Positions 49,005 through 57,257 are shown, counted from the first letter of the stretch. The stretch is DNA of 64,000 bases from Rhodococcus sp. KRD197 (GCF_017168235.1 NZ_JABFAO010000016.1:1-64000); one strand, 5' to 3'. Notes: generated from the sequence alone by a model not told the origin. Translations and numbers: made by a program.

Positions 49005-49118
49005 TCTGAACCGATCCAGGATCGTTGAGCAGTGGCTTCTCGAGGCTACTGATCGGTAGTGTGTCGTCGGACCCCTCTGCCATAGAGAAGCAGCGGGGTA
49101 CCGGCTACGCTCGTGTCC

Positions 49119-50537
49119 GTGAGCCGACGTACTAAGATCGTTTGCACCCTTGGACCTGCGACCGCCACCAGTGAGCGCATCCGCGAACTCGTCGAGAGTG
49201 GCATGGATGTCGCCAGATTGAACTTCAGCCATGGTGACCACCCGGATCACCAGGCGAACTACGAAAGAGTCCGCGAAGCATCGAATGCCACCGGCAAAGC
49301 CGTTGGCATTCTTGCCGACCTTCAGGGACCGAAGATTCGCCTCGGACGATTCGCCGAGGGCAAGACCATCTGGGCCACCGGCGAGTCGGTGCGCATCACC
49401 GTCGACGAATGCGAGGGCACTCACGACCGCGTCTCCACCACGTACAAGGAGCTTGCTCAGGACGCCAGCGAAGGCGACCGTCTCCTCGTAGACGACGGCA
49501 AGGTCGGCCTCGTCGTCACCGGCGTCGAAGGAAACGACGTGGTGTGCCGTGTCACCGAGGGTGGTCCGGTCAGCAACAACAAGGGTCTGTCCCTGCCCGG
49601 GATGAACGTCTCCGTCCCGGCGATGTCCGGAAAGGACATCGCCGACCTCGAGTTCGCACTCGCGCTCGGAGTCGACTTCATCGCACTGTCCTTCGTTCGC
49701 TCACCCGCCGACATCGAGCTCGTGCACGCCATCATGGACCGTGTCGGGCGCCGGGTTCCGGTCATCGCCAAGCTCGAGAAGCCGGAAGCCGTCGACAACC
49801 TCGAGGCGATCGTGCTGGCCTTCGACGCGGTCATGGTTGCCCGCGGTGATCTCGGCGTGGAGCTGCCGCTCGAACAGGTGCCCCTGGTGCAGAAGCGTGC
49901 CATTCAGATTGCGCGCGCCAACGCCAAGCCGGTCATCGTCGCGACCCAGATGCTCGAATCGATGATCGAGAACTCCCGTCCCACCAGAGCCGAAGCATCC
50001 GACGTCGCGAACGCTGTGCTCGACGGCACCGACGCGGTCATGTTGTCCGGCGAGACCTCCGTGGGCAAGTACGTCATGGAAACGGTTCGAACGATGGCCC
50101 GCATCGTCGAGACCGTCGAGACCGAGGGCGACAGGGTCCCTCCTCTCCCTCATGTCCCGCGCACCAAGCGAGGCGTCATCTCCTACGCCGCGCGCGATAT
50201 CGGCGAGCGTTTGAATGCGAAGGCTCTCGTGGCCTTCACGTCGTCCGGTGACACCGTACGAAGGCTCGCCCGACTGCACACATCGCTGCCACTTCTCGCC
50301 TTCACCTCCATACCCGAGGTGCGTTCGCAGCTCGCGTTGAGCTGGGGGACCGAGACCTTCCTCGTGCCCGAGGTGGCCACCACCGATGCGATGGTGCTCG
50401 AGGTGGACAAGGCGCTGTTGCAGCTCGGTCGATACAGCAAGGGCGATCAGGTCGTGATCGTGGCCGGTGCGCCTCCCGGCACAGTAGGCTCGACCAACTT
50501 GATCCACGTGCACCGAATAGGAGAAGAGGACCGGTAA
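49119..50537 (+). CDS. pyk: Pyruvate kinase
   Basis: Converts PEP and ADP to pyruvate and ATP. 472 residues. Seen: RRTKIVCTLGPAT, MDVARLNFSHGD, ADLQGPKIRLGRF, then the catalytic Lys region VIAKLEKPEAVDNL, VMVARGDLGVELPLE and ATQMLESMIENSRPTRAEASDVANAV, plus the C-terminal allosteric domain. GTG 49119 gives the usual VSRRTKIV start; GTG 49113 would add two residues. tesB begins one codon boundary after the stop, so the two are one operon. The gap after gltD includes the weak hairpin. Confidence 0.96.
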   Translation: MSRRTKIVCTLGPATATSERIRELVESGMDVARLNFSHGDHPDHQANYERVREASNATGKAVGILADLQGPKIRLGRFAEGKTIWATGESVRITVDECEGTHDRVSTTYKELAQDASEGDRLLVDDGKVGLVVTGVEGNDVVCRVTEGGPVSNNKGLSLPGMNVSVPAMSGKDIADLEFALALGVDFIALSFVRSPADIELVHAIMDRVGRRVPVIAKLEKPEAVDNLEAIVLAFDAVMVARGDLGVELPLEQVPLVQKRAIQIARANAKPVIVATQMLESMIENSRPTRAEASDVANAVLDGTDAVMLSGETSVGKYVMETVRTMARIVETVETEGDRVPPLPHVPRTKRGVISYAARDIGERLNAKALVAFTSSGDTVRRLARLHTSLPLLAFTSIPEVRSQLALSWGTETFLVPEVATTDAMVLEVDKALLQLGRYSKGDQVVIVAGAPPGTVGSTNLIHVHRIGEEDR

Positions 50538-51494
50538 GTGAGCGATGCGGGGGGAACAGGGGCTGCCACAGTCCCGAGCGAGACGCCACGGTTGGGCGGT
50601 GCTGAGGTGAAGACGGATCTGCAGACACTTCTCGGATTGCTCGAACTCGAGGAGACCGGCGAGGACACGTTCCTGGGGGTACATCCTCGTCAGGTCGGCA
50701 GTCGCACCTTCGGCGGTCAGTTGGTGGCGCAGGCGCTCATCGCCGCTGGCCGTACCGTCGCCGGGACGACCCGCGACGTGCACGCGATCAACGCTCACTT
50801 CATCAGAGGTGGCGATGTCAAGAAGCCCATCGAGTATCACGTCGCCAGGCATCGCGACGGTCGTGCGTTCGCGAACCGTCAGGTCACCGCGTACCAGGAC
50901 GGTCACGAGGTGTTCGTGATGCTGGCCGCGTTCCAGGATTTCGGTAAGGGGCTCGAGCACAGCGTCGAGGTTCCGGACGTGCCGTATCCCGACGCCCTCC
51001 CGCCGCTCGGGGATCACTTCGTGGGGTACGAGGATCGGCTGCAGATGTTCGTCGATGCGCTCAAGCCGATCGACATGCGCTACGCCAACGATCCCGCCTG
51101 GATCTTGCAGGGAACAGGGGAGAGGCTCAATCACAACCGGGTGTGGATGAAGGCCGACGGTGCTCTTCCCGACGACCCCATCTTTCACGCCGCCACGATG
51201 GGCTACGCCTCGGATACGACGGTGCTCGATTCCATCATCACCACCCACGGTCTGTCGTGGGGATTCGACCGCATCGTCGCGGCCACGGTCAATCACTCCA
51301 TCTGGTTCCACCGACCGTTTCGGTTCGACGATTGGGCGCTGTACGCAACCGAGTCCCCGGTCGCGGCCGGTTCACGCGGGCTGGCGACCGGGCGTTTCTT
51401 CTCCATGGACGGCCTGTTGCTGGCGACCGTCGTTCAGGAGGGTCTCATCCGCCATTTCCCGAGGAAAACGGCCGGCAAGCCGGTGGAGCAGTAG
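50538..51494 (+). CDS. tesB: Acyl-CoA thioesterase II TesB
   Basis: 318-residue double-hotdog thioesterase of broad acyl-CoA range. Family parts: RTFGGQLVAQALIAAGRTV, HAINAHFIRGGDVKKPIEYHV, then FHAATMGYASDTTVLDSIITTHG holding the catalytic Asp, and SIWFHRPFRFDDWALYATESP, ARGLATGRFF-like end with the catalytic Gln in VVQEG. GTG 50538 starts directly after the pyk stop; AGGAGAAGAGGA overlaps the end of pyk as its ribosome site. A short hairpin follows the stop. Confidence 0.94.
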   Translation: MSDAGGTGAATVPSETPRLGGAEVKTDLQTLLGLLELEETGEDTFLGVHPRQVGSRTFGGQLVAQALIAAGRTVAGTTRDVHAINAHFIRGGDVKKPIEYHVARHRDGRAFANRQVTAYQDGHEVFVMLAAFQDFGKGLEHSVEVPDVPYPDALPPLGDHFVGYEDRLQMFVDALKPIDMRYANDPAWILQGTGERLNHNRVWMKADGALPDDPIFHAATMGYASDTTVLDSIITTHGLSWGFDRIVAATVNHSIWFHRPFRFDDWALYATESPVAAGSRGLATGRFFSMDGLLLATVVQEGLIRHFPRKTAGKPVEQ

Positions 51495-51510
51495 CTCAGA
51501 ACACCTGAGC
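51494..51510 (+). terminator. Short hairpin at the tesB stop
   Basis: GCTCAG, loop AACAC, CTGAGC: a 6-bp perfect stem beginning at the last base of the tesB stop codon. No T-tract follows. Weak candidate terminator. Confidence 0.35.
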
Positions 51511-51599
51511 GGCGAGCCCCTAACGATCAGGTCTCGAAACGGAACGACTGGTTCGTGTCGGCCGGTGATTTCCGCAGCATCGTCGTAGCGTGTCGAAAC

Positions 51600-53123
51600 A
51601 TGACGAGCGTCATTGCGCCAGCTCCTGTTGGTGGGGCTAGGAGGCACGGCCGTGGCGCGGCAGCAGCAGCTGTCGCTGCCGCCGCGCTCGCGCTTGTCGC
51701 TCATCTGTACTTTCTCGGTTTTCTCACGCACTTCGGGTTGTTCGGCAATGGCGTCGATGCCGTGGTCTACCGGCACGGCGGTAGCACGGTGCTCAGCGGT
51801 GAGGACCTCTATACGTTCTCGCTGTTCGATACGAACCTTCCGTTCACGTATCCGCCGTTTGCGGCGCTTGCGTTCGTCGGGTTGGCGCTGCTGCCTGTAG
51901 CGGCGACGATCGTCGTGGTCGACGTCGTGAACGTCGTGCTCCTGTACGTCGCGGTCTTGCTCAGCTGGCGGTTGCTCGGCTACCGAGGCGGCAACACCCA
52001 CGTCGTCAGTATCTGCTTGGCGATTGCGGCGTCCTGGCTCGAACCGGTGCGCATGACTCTGTGGCTCGGTCAGATCAATCTGCTGCTTCTCGTGCTGGTG
52101 CTGTGGGATCTCGGTCGTCCAGAGGGAAGCCGATTGAGGGGCGTGGGCGTAGGGCTCGCTGCGGGGTTCAAGCTCACCCCGGCGTTCTTCATCGTGTACG
52201 CAGTGGCCCTGCGGCAGTGGCGCACCGCCGTCGTCGCTGCCGCGACGTTCGCGGGCACCGTGCTCCTGGGGTTCGTGGTGCTGTTCGAGCAGGCATGGTC
52301 GTACTGGACCTCTGCGCTGTTCAACTCCGACCGGATCGGTCTGCTGCAATCACCGGCGAACCAGTCTGTGCGCGGCATGCTTGCGCGCGCGTGGCCCGAC
52401 GGGTCCCCGCCGCTGCTGGTGTGGGTGATCGGCTCGCTGGCGGTCGCTTGCCTCGGCATGTGGGCCGCTGTTCTTGCGCACCGCCGTGGCGCGCGCCTGA
52501 TGTCGCTGACACTGTGCGGGTTGACAACCCCGATGGTCTCGCCCTTCTCCTGGGGGCATCACTGGGTGTGGTGTGTTCCTCTGACCGTTCTTGCTCTCGA
52601 TCAGGCATGCCGTGCGTCGTGGCGGTGGCGCTGGGTGCTGCCCGTCGTGGTGATCGCCCCGTTCATTGCCTGGTACTGGACCGCCCCTGAGGGCTTCGCG
52701 GTGATCGGTACGTTCATGCTCGCGAAACCGGGAGTGATCGGGCTGCTGTGCAGCAATGCCTACCCCCTGGCATTCGTCATGGTGCTGGCCGGTGTTGTCG
52801 CAGCCGCTATTCGTGCGCGATCACTGCGCGGCGACGGCCTGCCACGCCTGCAGCTTCTGTTCGAACGTCATCGACGCGTGCGCCGGGCTCGTCGACGGCA
52901 GACGCACGAGAGCGAGGGAAGTCTGTCGAAGCGGCGCCACGTACCTAGAGAAACTGCTCTCGGCCTTGGCGCCGTTGAAGAAGATGCGGTCGATGGCCGG
53001 GTGCGCGTCGAGGAACTCAGGAAAGTCGTTGGGCTCGATGGACGATTCGACGATCGCAGAATCCAGACTCCCGTCCCGGGTGCACAGCTTCAGCACGTCC
53101 CACACGGCGATCCCGTGGTGTAG
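51600..53123 (+). CDS. GT87-type polyprenol-linked mannosyltransferase-like membrane protein
   Basis: An integral-membrane GT-C glycosyltransferase with about ten helices. The first extracytoplasmic loop GVDAVVYRHGGSTVLSGEDLY, with an early Asp, and FTYPPFAALAFVGLALLP are hallmarks of the GT87 (DUF2029) family, which uses polyprenyl-phosphate mannose to build lipoglycans or phosphatidylinositol mannosides. WLGQINLLLLVLVLWDL and SVRGML...SPFSWGHHWVW follow the family. ATG 51600 is the sensible start. The frame stays open 300 bp past the last helix and lies antisense to the DNA-glycosylase gene; these last about 100 residues (from RARSLRGDG) look like shadow coding. The sugar and acceptor are unknown. 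Confidence 0.82.
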   Translation: MTSVIAPAPVGGARRHGRGAAAAAVAAAALALVAHLYFLGFLTHFGLFGNGVDAVVYRHGGSTVLSGEDLYTFSLFDTNLPFTYPPFAALAFVGLALLPVAATIVVVDVVNVVLLYVAVLLSWRLLGYRGGNTHVVSICLAIAASWLEPVRMTLWLGQINLLLLVLVLWDLGRPEGSRLRGVGVGLAAGFKLTPAFFIVYAVALRQWRTAVVAAATFAGTVLLGFVVLFEQAWSYWTSALFNSDRIGLLQSPANQSVRGMLARAWPDGSPPLLVWVIGSLAVACLGMWAAVLAHRRGARLMSLTLCGLTTPMVSPFSWGHHWVWCVPLTVLALDQACRASWRWRWVLPVVVIAPFIAWYWTAPEGFAVIGTFMLAKPGVIGLLCSNAYPLAFVMVLAGVVAAAIRARSLRGDGLPRLQLLFERHRRVRRARRRQTHESEGSLSKRRHVPRETALGLGAVEEDAVDGRVRVEELRKVVGLDGRFDDRRIQTPVPGAQLQHVPHGDPVV

Positions 53124-53318
53124 AAGCGTCTCCGTCCGCTTCGCGTAGGGCACGGAGAGGCCGGCGCCGAACAGGGCACCCATGATCGGCCAGAATGCGT
53201 TGCGCGGATGGGCGTAGTACTCGTCCGCCTGCAGTGAAACTACTCCCGGCATCGAACCGAGGACGAGGGTGTGCGCCGAGTCGTCGGCGATCGGAGGGAA
53301 GCTGTGCACCGTGGTCAT
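52821..53318 (-). CDS. DNA-deoxyinosine glycosylase (MUG/UDG superfamily)
   Basis: 165 residues, removes deaminated bases such as hypoxanthine from DNA. Seen: LVLGSMPGVVSLQADEYYAHPRNAFW (active-site motif with the GSMPG loop), the central IAVWDVLKLCTRDGSLDSAI and IDRIFFNGAKAESSF, and the C-terminal RLPSTSPAHASM, the DNA-intercalation loop. All match the deoxyinosine-glycosylase branch. Its last 303 bp overlap, on the other strand, the open 3' extension of the glycosyltransferase gene. Codon use and motifs favour this strand for that stretch. Confidence 0.88.
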   Translation of the reverse strand: MTTVHSFPPIADDSAHTLVLGSMPGVVSLQADEYYAHPRNAFWPIMGALFGAGLSVPYAKRTETLLHHGIAVWDVLKLCTRDGSLDSAIVESSIEPNDFPEFLDAHPAIDRIFFNGAKAESSFSRYVAPLRQTSLALVRLPSTSPAHASMTFEQKLQAWQAVAAQ

Positions 53319-53378
53319 CGGTCGAGACTCTCACTGATTTCGTACATGTTGTGCGAGGCGGGGCGGGACAATGAACCC

Positions 53379-53564
53379 ATGTTGAATCCACGCGTACTCG
53401 ACAATCATGAACTCGAAGCGGAACTCGCGGCGCTACGCCGGGGTAGAGATGCGTCGATGGACGAGGGTGCGAGCGAGGCATCCGTCGCCGAGACCGACCT
53501 TCTCATCGAGCGTTTCGAGGCGGAGATTCGTGCCCGACACCAGGAGCCGACGGCAGAGGACTGA
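53379..53564 (+). CDS. Small acidic hypothetical protein
   Basis: 61 residues from ATG 53379, rich in Glu, Ala and Arg and predicted helical: NHELEAELAALRRGRDAS, then SVAETDLLIERFEAEIRAR. It may form a helical hairpin or coiled coil. I do not recognise a family. It is divergent from the glycosylase gene (60-bp gap) and its stop is 2 bp from the end of the convergent DUF1772 gene. Reading frame quality and composition are consistent with a real gene. Confidence 0.55.
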   Translation: MLNPRVLDNHELEAELAALRRGRDASMDEGASEASVAETDLLIERFEAEIRARHQEPTAED

Positions 53565-53566
53565 CA

Positions 53567-54040
53567 TCAGGACGCAATGGTGAACAGCACGCACGCCGCG
53601 AAGGCCGCGCCCGTTCTGGCGTGGTTCCAGCGTGTCCAGCGGACAAGATAGTTCGACCAAACGTCTGCGTCCGCTTGGTTGCTCGGGTCGACGGCGGCGA
53701 GCGCATCGTTGAGCGGAACGTTGATCGCGACAGTGACCAACACACACCCGATCACGTACAACAGTGCGCCTGCCACGATCAGTACTGGTGATCTACTTGC
53801 CGAGATCAGTGCGCCGACCGCCGCAGTCGACGCGGCGACCGCAGCGCCGAGGAACAGCGTCAGGAATACAGGCGAAACTATCGCGACGTTGATTCTCTGC
53901 ATCGTCGCGATTGCGTCCGGCGCGGAGCGAGAACTCAGCGCAGGCATCACGCTGATCGAGAACGCGAGCAGAACGCCTGCGATCGATCCGCAACCTACCG
54001 CCGCGACGGTCGTGGCGACGGTGGCGGCCCTGTCGATCAC
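53567..54040 (-). CDS. DUF1772 membrane protein (anthrone-oxygenase-like)
   Basis: 157 residues with four hydrophobic segments: ATTVAAVGCGSIAGVLLAFSI, VAIVSPVFLTLFLGAAVAAS, PVLIVAGALLYVIGCVLVTVAI and a C-terminal AAFAACVLFTIAS. The VPLNDAL and RWTRWNHART segments are family hallmarks. Some homologues oxidise anthrones; the role here is unknown. The GTG start (54038-54040) overlaps the TGA of the NmrA-like gene as GTGA, so the two were translationally coupled. Confidence 0.82.
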   Translation of the reverse strand: MIDRAATVATTVAAVGCGSIAGVLLAFSISVMPALSSRSAPDAIATMQRINVAIVSPVFLTLFLGAAVAASTAAVGALISASRSPVLIVAGALLYVIGCVLVTVAINVPLNDALAAVDPSNQADADVWSNYLVRWTRWNHARTGAAFAACVLFTIAS

Positions 54041-54599
54041 GACGGTGGGCCGACCGGAAGGAGCAGCGAGGACGCGAACTGTTCGAAGCTGGTCGAGGTG
54101 GTGTTGACGGCGGTTCGAGGGACGGGGTCGGTCAGTTCCACCGAGAATCCGATCTCGGTGAGCAGCTCGATCATGTTCTCGTACGGCAACTGGACGTAGC
54201 TCGCAGTCGCGATCGCCAGGTGCTTAGGTGTAGCGCGTCGGTCACTCCCGCCGCATCGGGGCGGTCCGCACCCAGACTGCTCAACGCTACGACGGAGCGT
54301 ACTTCACTGTTCTTCAGTGCAGCACAGATGGATTCACCGAGCCGGTCCTGTTCGTCCGAGTACTGCCCGGTGAACGGGTTGCTCGGGACCATCGCGAAAA
54401 CGGCGTCGCTTCCTTCGAGTGCAGCGGTGAGCCACGTGGTGTCTGCGATGTCGCCGATGCGCACATCTGCGCCGTGTTCGACGAGATGGTCCAGCGCCCC
54501 GGCGCCACGCCCGAGGACCCGCACGCGGTGACCCGACTCGACGAGCTCCTGTGCAACCTTGCCATTTACGTGCCCAGAGGCACCGATGATGGTGATCAC
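54037..54599 (-). pseudogene. NmrA-like NAD(P)-binding protein, broken by an internal deletion and frameshift
   Basis: The first frame from GTG 54597-54599 gives ITIIGASGHVNGKVAQELVE (dinucleotide-binding loop) through VFAMVPSNPFTGQYSDEQD and VRSVVALSSLGADRPDAAG, then hits a TGA at 54171-54173 after a random-looking tail. A second frame, open from about 54250 to 54037, codes KHLAIATASYVQLPYENMIELLTEIGF-like sequence (given here in shortened form: KHLAIATASYVQ ... PYENMIELLTEIG) ending TSFEQFASSLL, which resembles the usual C-terminus of this family. Together they total about 190 residues against about 290 normally, so some 90-100 central residues are missing at a junction near 54235-54250. 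The second frame ends in the GTGA overlap with DUF1772, which confirms it as the original gene end. AGGAAAGG upstream supports the start. Confidence 0.7.
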
Positions 54600-54647
54600 G
54601 ATGATGTCCTTTCCTTGTCCTGCGTCCAGCATTTCAACCATGATCAG

Positions 54648-54664
54648 GACTATCTATGACTATC
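54648..54664. promoter_or_regulatory. Direct repeat GACTATC x2 between nmrA-like gene and araC
   Basis: GACTATC at 54648-54654 and again at 54658-54664, a 10-bp period, about one helical turn. Direct repeats on one DNA face are typical AraC-family binding sites. The pair lies in the 112-bp divergent spacer, 48 bp before the AraC start. Confidence 0.35.
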
Positions 54665-54711
54665 GGTCGCAGTTTCATGCTTGTTCGTCCAGATTGTCGT
54701 ACGCTCGGACC

Positions 54712-55698
54712 ATGCGCGGACAGGACCCGTGGGCGTCCGAGGACCCACTCGGTGAAGCTCTGCATTTTCTCCGAATGACGGGTGCCTTCTACTGCCGCTC
54801 GGAGTTGTCGGAGCCTTGGGGGCTGGCGATGCCGGAGATGCAGGATTGTCTCTGGTTTCATGTCGTGACCAGCGGACGATGTCGCATCGAGGTGGAGGGC
54901 ACGGCGACGAGATATCTCGTCCCTGGTGAATTCGCGCTGGTGCCACACGGATTGGGCCATACAGTGTCGAGCGACACCCTGTTGAGCGACAATGAGGCGG
55001 GACGCTCGGCGCCGATGGTCCACGACCTACCCCATCACTACATTTCCGATCGTTATGCGGTGCTCGAACACGGCGGCGACGGGCCATCGACGACGCTGAT
55101 GTGCGGAGCAGTGCGGCTCGATCACCCGTCGGCGACGCAACTCATCTCCTCACTGCCGTCGCTGATCGTCGTCGAATCCGCCCCCGCGCCGCATCTGTCT
55201 TGGATGCACAGCACCCTTGGCCTCGTCGCCGAGGAGGCCAAGTATCTGCGCCCCGGAGGCGAAGCAGTCATCACGCGGCTGTCGGACATTCTCGTCATTC
55301 AAGCGCTCCGGTCGTGGATCGAGCATGATCCCGCAGCAAAGGTCGGATGGTTGGGCGCTCTACAGGATCCGGCCATCGGCCCCGCCTTGGCTCGGATCCA
55401 CCGCCAGCCGGACAACCCGTGGACCGTGGCCTCGCTGGCCGCGGAGGTAGCGATGTCGCGTTCGGCATTCTCGGCGCGGTTCACCGCGATGGTCGGGGAG
55501 ACGCCGATGCGGTATCTGGCCCAGTGGCGGATGCGAACTGCCCAGGAACTCCTCAGATCAGGTGACATGACCGTCGCGGACATCGCAAAGCGGAGTGGCT
55601 ACCTGTCCGAGGCCGCATTCGCGCGCGCGTTCAAGCGACTACTCGGTGTTTCACCTGGCAGTGTGCGCACGCGCGTCGATGCCTCGGCGATGTCGTGA
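54712..55698 (+). CDS. AraC family transcriptional regulator (cupin type)
   Basis: 328 residues. The N-terminal cupin domain (FHVVTSGRCRIEVEG, then YLVPGEFALVPHGLGHT) senses a ligand; the C-terminal double helix-turn-helix is NPWTVASLAAEVAMSRSAFSARFTAMVG and MTVADIAKRSGYLSEAAFARAFKRLLG. ATG 54712 is used; the longer frame from 54559 would overlap the divergent gene. Members of this group are often divergent from an oxidoreductase they activate, which fits its place opposite the (now broken) NmrA-like gene. Confidence 0.9.
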   Translation: MRGQDPWASEDPLGEALHFLRMTGAFYCRSELSEPWGLAMPEMQDCLWFHVVTSGRCRIEVEGTATRYLVPGEFALVPHGLGHTVSSDTLLSDNEAGRSAPMVHDLPHHYISDRYAVLEHGGDGPSTTLMCGAVRLDHPSATQLISSLPSLIVVESAPAPHLSWMHSTLGLVAEEAKYLRPGGEAVITRLSDILVIQALRSWIEHDPAAKVGWLGALQDPAIGPALARIHRQPDNPWTVASLAAEVAMSRSAFSARFTAMVGETPMRYLAQWRMRTAQELLRSGDMTVADIAKRSGYLSEAAFARAFKRLLGVSPGSVRTRVDASAMS

Positions 55699-55714
55699 CA
55701 CTCGGTCGCGGGAG

Positions 55715-56443
55715 TCAATCGAGCAGGTGGCGCAGATACGATCCGGGATCGTCGAGATAGCGGCGCCAGTGCGCGACGATCTCGAGTCGATCCCACGTGG
55801 TTCTGCGTAGTCCGTGGTCGCCGACCTCGATGATGTCTGCGCCGGGGAGCGAGGCGAGGATGGGGGAGTGCGTCGCACACACGACCTGTGAACCGGACTC
55901 GGCGAGTTCGTCCATCAGCGCCACCAGGTGCAGGCAGGCGGTGAACGACAATGCGGACTCCGGTTCGTCCAGTACATAGAAGCCGGGGTCTTGGAACATG
56001 GCTCGAAAGACCGCGAGGAAGCCTTCGCCGTGGCTCATCGACGCGGTGTCCTCTTCCCAATAACCCGGTACACCTCCGAGATTTTCGGTCATCTCGAACG
56101 CCGTCTCGGCGCGCAGGAAGAATCCCTTCTTCTGCAGCCTCGGCCCACGAAGCATTCGAGCCCCACGCGGGGTGGTCTCCAACTCGATCGCCTCGCCTAG
56201 CAGTGTCGATATCGTCTCCGAGCGCGGCGGGCGTGACGCTCTGCCGCCACGGGAGTCGAGCTGAAAACCCTCGGCGACCGCCTCGACGATCGTCGACTTA
56301 CCCGAGCCGTTGTCACCGACGAGAATGGTCACCGGGGTGTCGAACTCCATACCCTCGAGGGCGAGTTGCCGTACCGCCGGCACGGTGAAAGGCCAGTCCG
56401 CGGTGAGGTTTTCGGGTCGGACGTAGGCGCGTTCGACGAACAC
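55715..56443 (-). CDS. AAA family ATPase (ABC-type ATPase fold)
   Basis: 242 residues. Walker A GDNGSGKST at residues 43-51, signature-like MSHGEGF near 150, Walker B with FYVLDEPESALS, and the switch His in VVCATHSPIL. No membrane partner is nearby, so it is a soluble SMC/ABC-like ATPase rather than a transporter subunit. Relatives occur as stand-alone genes and in some defence loci; the role here is unknown. The GTG start lies 3 bp after the stop of a small Cys-containing ORF, suggesting coupling. It converges with araC. Confidence 0.85.
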   Translation of the reverse strand: MFVERAYVRPENLTADWPFTVPAVRQLALEGMEFDTPVTILVGDNGSGKSTIVEAVAEGFQLDSRGGRASRPPRSETISTLLGEAIELETTPRGARMLRGPRLQKKGFFLRAETAFEMTENLGGVPGYWEEDTASMSHGEGFLAVFRAMFQDPGFYVLDEPESALSFTACLHLVALMDELAESGSQVVCATHSPILASLPGADIIEVGDHGLRRTTWDRLEIVAHWRRYLDDPGSYLRHLLD

Positions 56444-56446
56444 GAA

Positions 56447-56626
56447 TCAATCGGTCACTGGGCGATCGACATATCCCGTCACGTGCTGAGCATCGGCGCT
56501 GCACTCATAGAACACCCAGGTGGAGTCCGGGAGATCCGTAGCATCTCCGAACCGGTGGTTGACACGTTGCGCGCACAAAGTGCCTGCGCCCGTGTCGTGG
56601 CATCGAAGACTGCTGGGTATGTACAT
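56447..56626 (-). CDS. Small cysteine-containing hypothetical protein upstream of the ATPase
   Basis: 59 residues if started at ATG 56624-56626: MYIPSSLRCHDTGAGTLCAQ ... STWVFYECSADAQHV. Cys-His ... Cys ... Cys spacing could bind a metal. The open frame extends upstream to an ATG at 56731 through an AT-richer stretch. I recognise no family. Support comes from the 3-bp gap to the ATPase start and the same strand; the start codon is uncertain because GGAGG sits too close to this ATG. Confidence 0.45.
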   Translation of the reverse strand: MYIPSSLRCHDTGAGTLCAQRVNHRFGDATDLPDSTWVFYECSADAQHVTGYVDRPVTD

Positions 56627-56754
56627 GCCTCCACTGTAGGCGCCCGAGGGGAGTCGGGGTTTTGTGCTGTCTCGCCTTGCGGAGGTTGATTGTAATGGAG
56701 AGCTGTATTGATTAATTGCCAAAATACGCAACTGCTAACATAGCAACATACGCC

Positions 56755-56788
56755 TGGTGTGCACATCCGGGCTGGGAGGTGCACACCA
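56755..56788. terminator. 10-bp inverted repeat in an AT-rich gap
   Basis: TGGTGTGCAC at 56755-56764 and GTGCACACCA at 56779-56788, perfect arms with a 14-base spacer. It lies downstream of arsR (minus strand) and upstream of the small ORF/ATPase pair, so it may end the arsR transcript or be an operator: each arm contains the palindrome GTGCAC. The DNA next to it at about 56690-56750 is unusually AT-rich for this window and is a likely promoter for the minus-strand genes. Confidence 0.5.
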
Positions 56789-56891
56789 AGCGTTCCTGCC
56801 TTGCACTGTCGGTACCCCATGACGAAAGAGTGATGTTGAGTTCCTCTGAGATGGCGTAGTCGAGCAAAGGGAGGCGAGGATTGACGGCGTC

Positions 56892-57257
56892 CTACCGAGG
56901 TGCCTCGCTCACCAAAGGCTCCATGTGCATGGTTTCTTCCAGCATTTCGGCCTGACCAGCGACGACTGTGGTCAAGATCGATCGTGCTATCGCCAGGAGT
57001 TCCGCGATGTGCGGAGAAGTGAGGGCATACGACACGGACAGGCCCTCGCGGCGAGCGGTGACCAGACCGGCTCGTTTGAGGATCGACAACTGCTGGGAAA
57101 GATTGGCCGGCTCGATCCCGACTTCGGGCAGCATCTCCGAGACCGCGTATTCGCGCGCGCTCAGTAGTTCGAGTACACGGATTCGTGCGGGATGACCCAG
57201 AGTCTTGAAGAAGTCGGCCTTCATCTGATAAAGCGGTTGACGCGAGTTGAGAGCCAC
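56892..57257 (-). CDS. ArsR family transcriptional regulator
   Basis: 121 residues from GTG 57255-57257, which has AGGAG six bases upstream; a GTG at 57272 would add five residues. Winged helix: KADFFKTLGHPARIRVLELL, EYAVSEMLPEVGIEPANLSQQLSIL (recognition helix), RAGLVTARREGLSVSYAL (wing). No CxC metal site, so it probably does not sense arsenic or zinc in the classical way. The KTLGHPARI start is typical of members near sulfate or transporter genes, but none is here. Upstream is an AT-rich gap with a possible operator. Confidence 0.9.
   Translation of the reverse strand: MALNSRQPLYQMKADFFKTLGHPARIRVLELLSAREYAVSEMLPEVGIEPANLSQQLSILKRAGLVTARREGLSVSYALTSPHIAELLAIARSILTTVVAGQAEMLEETMHMEPLVSEAPR

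Noticed and set aside
51555..51599. Extended start of the GT87 gene at 51555
   Set aside because: ATG 51600 gives a normal N-terminus ahead of the first helix; the extra residues are unsupported.
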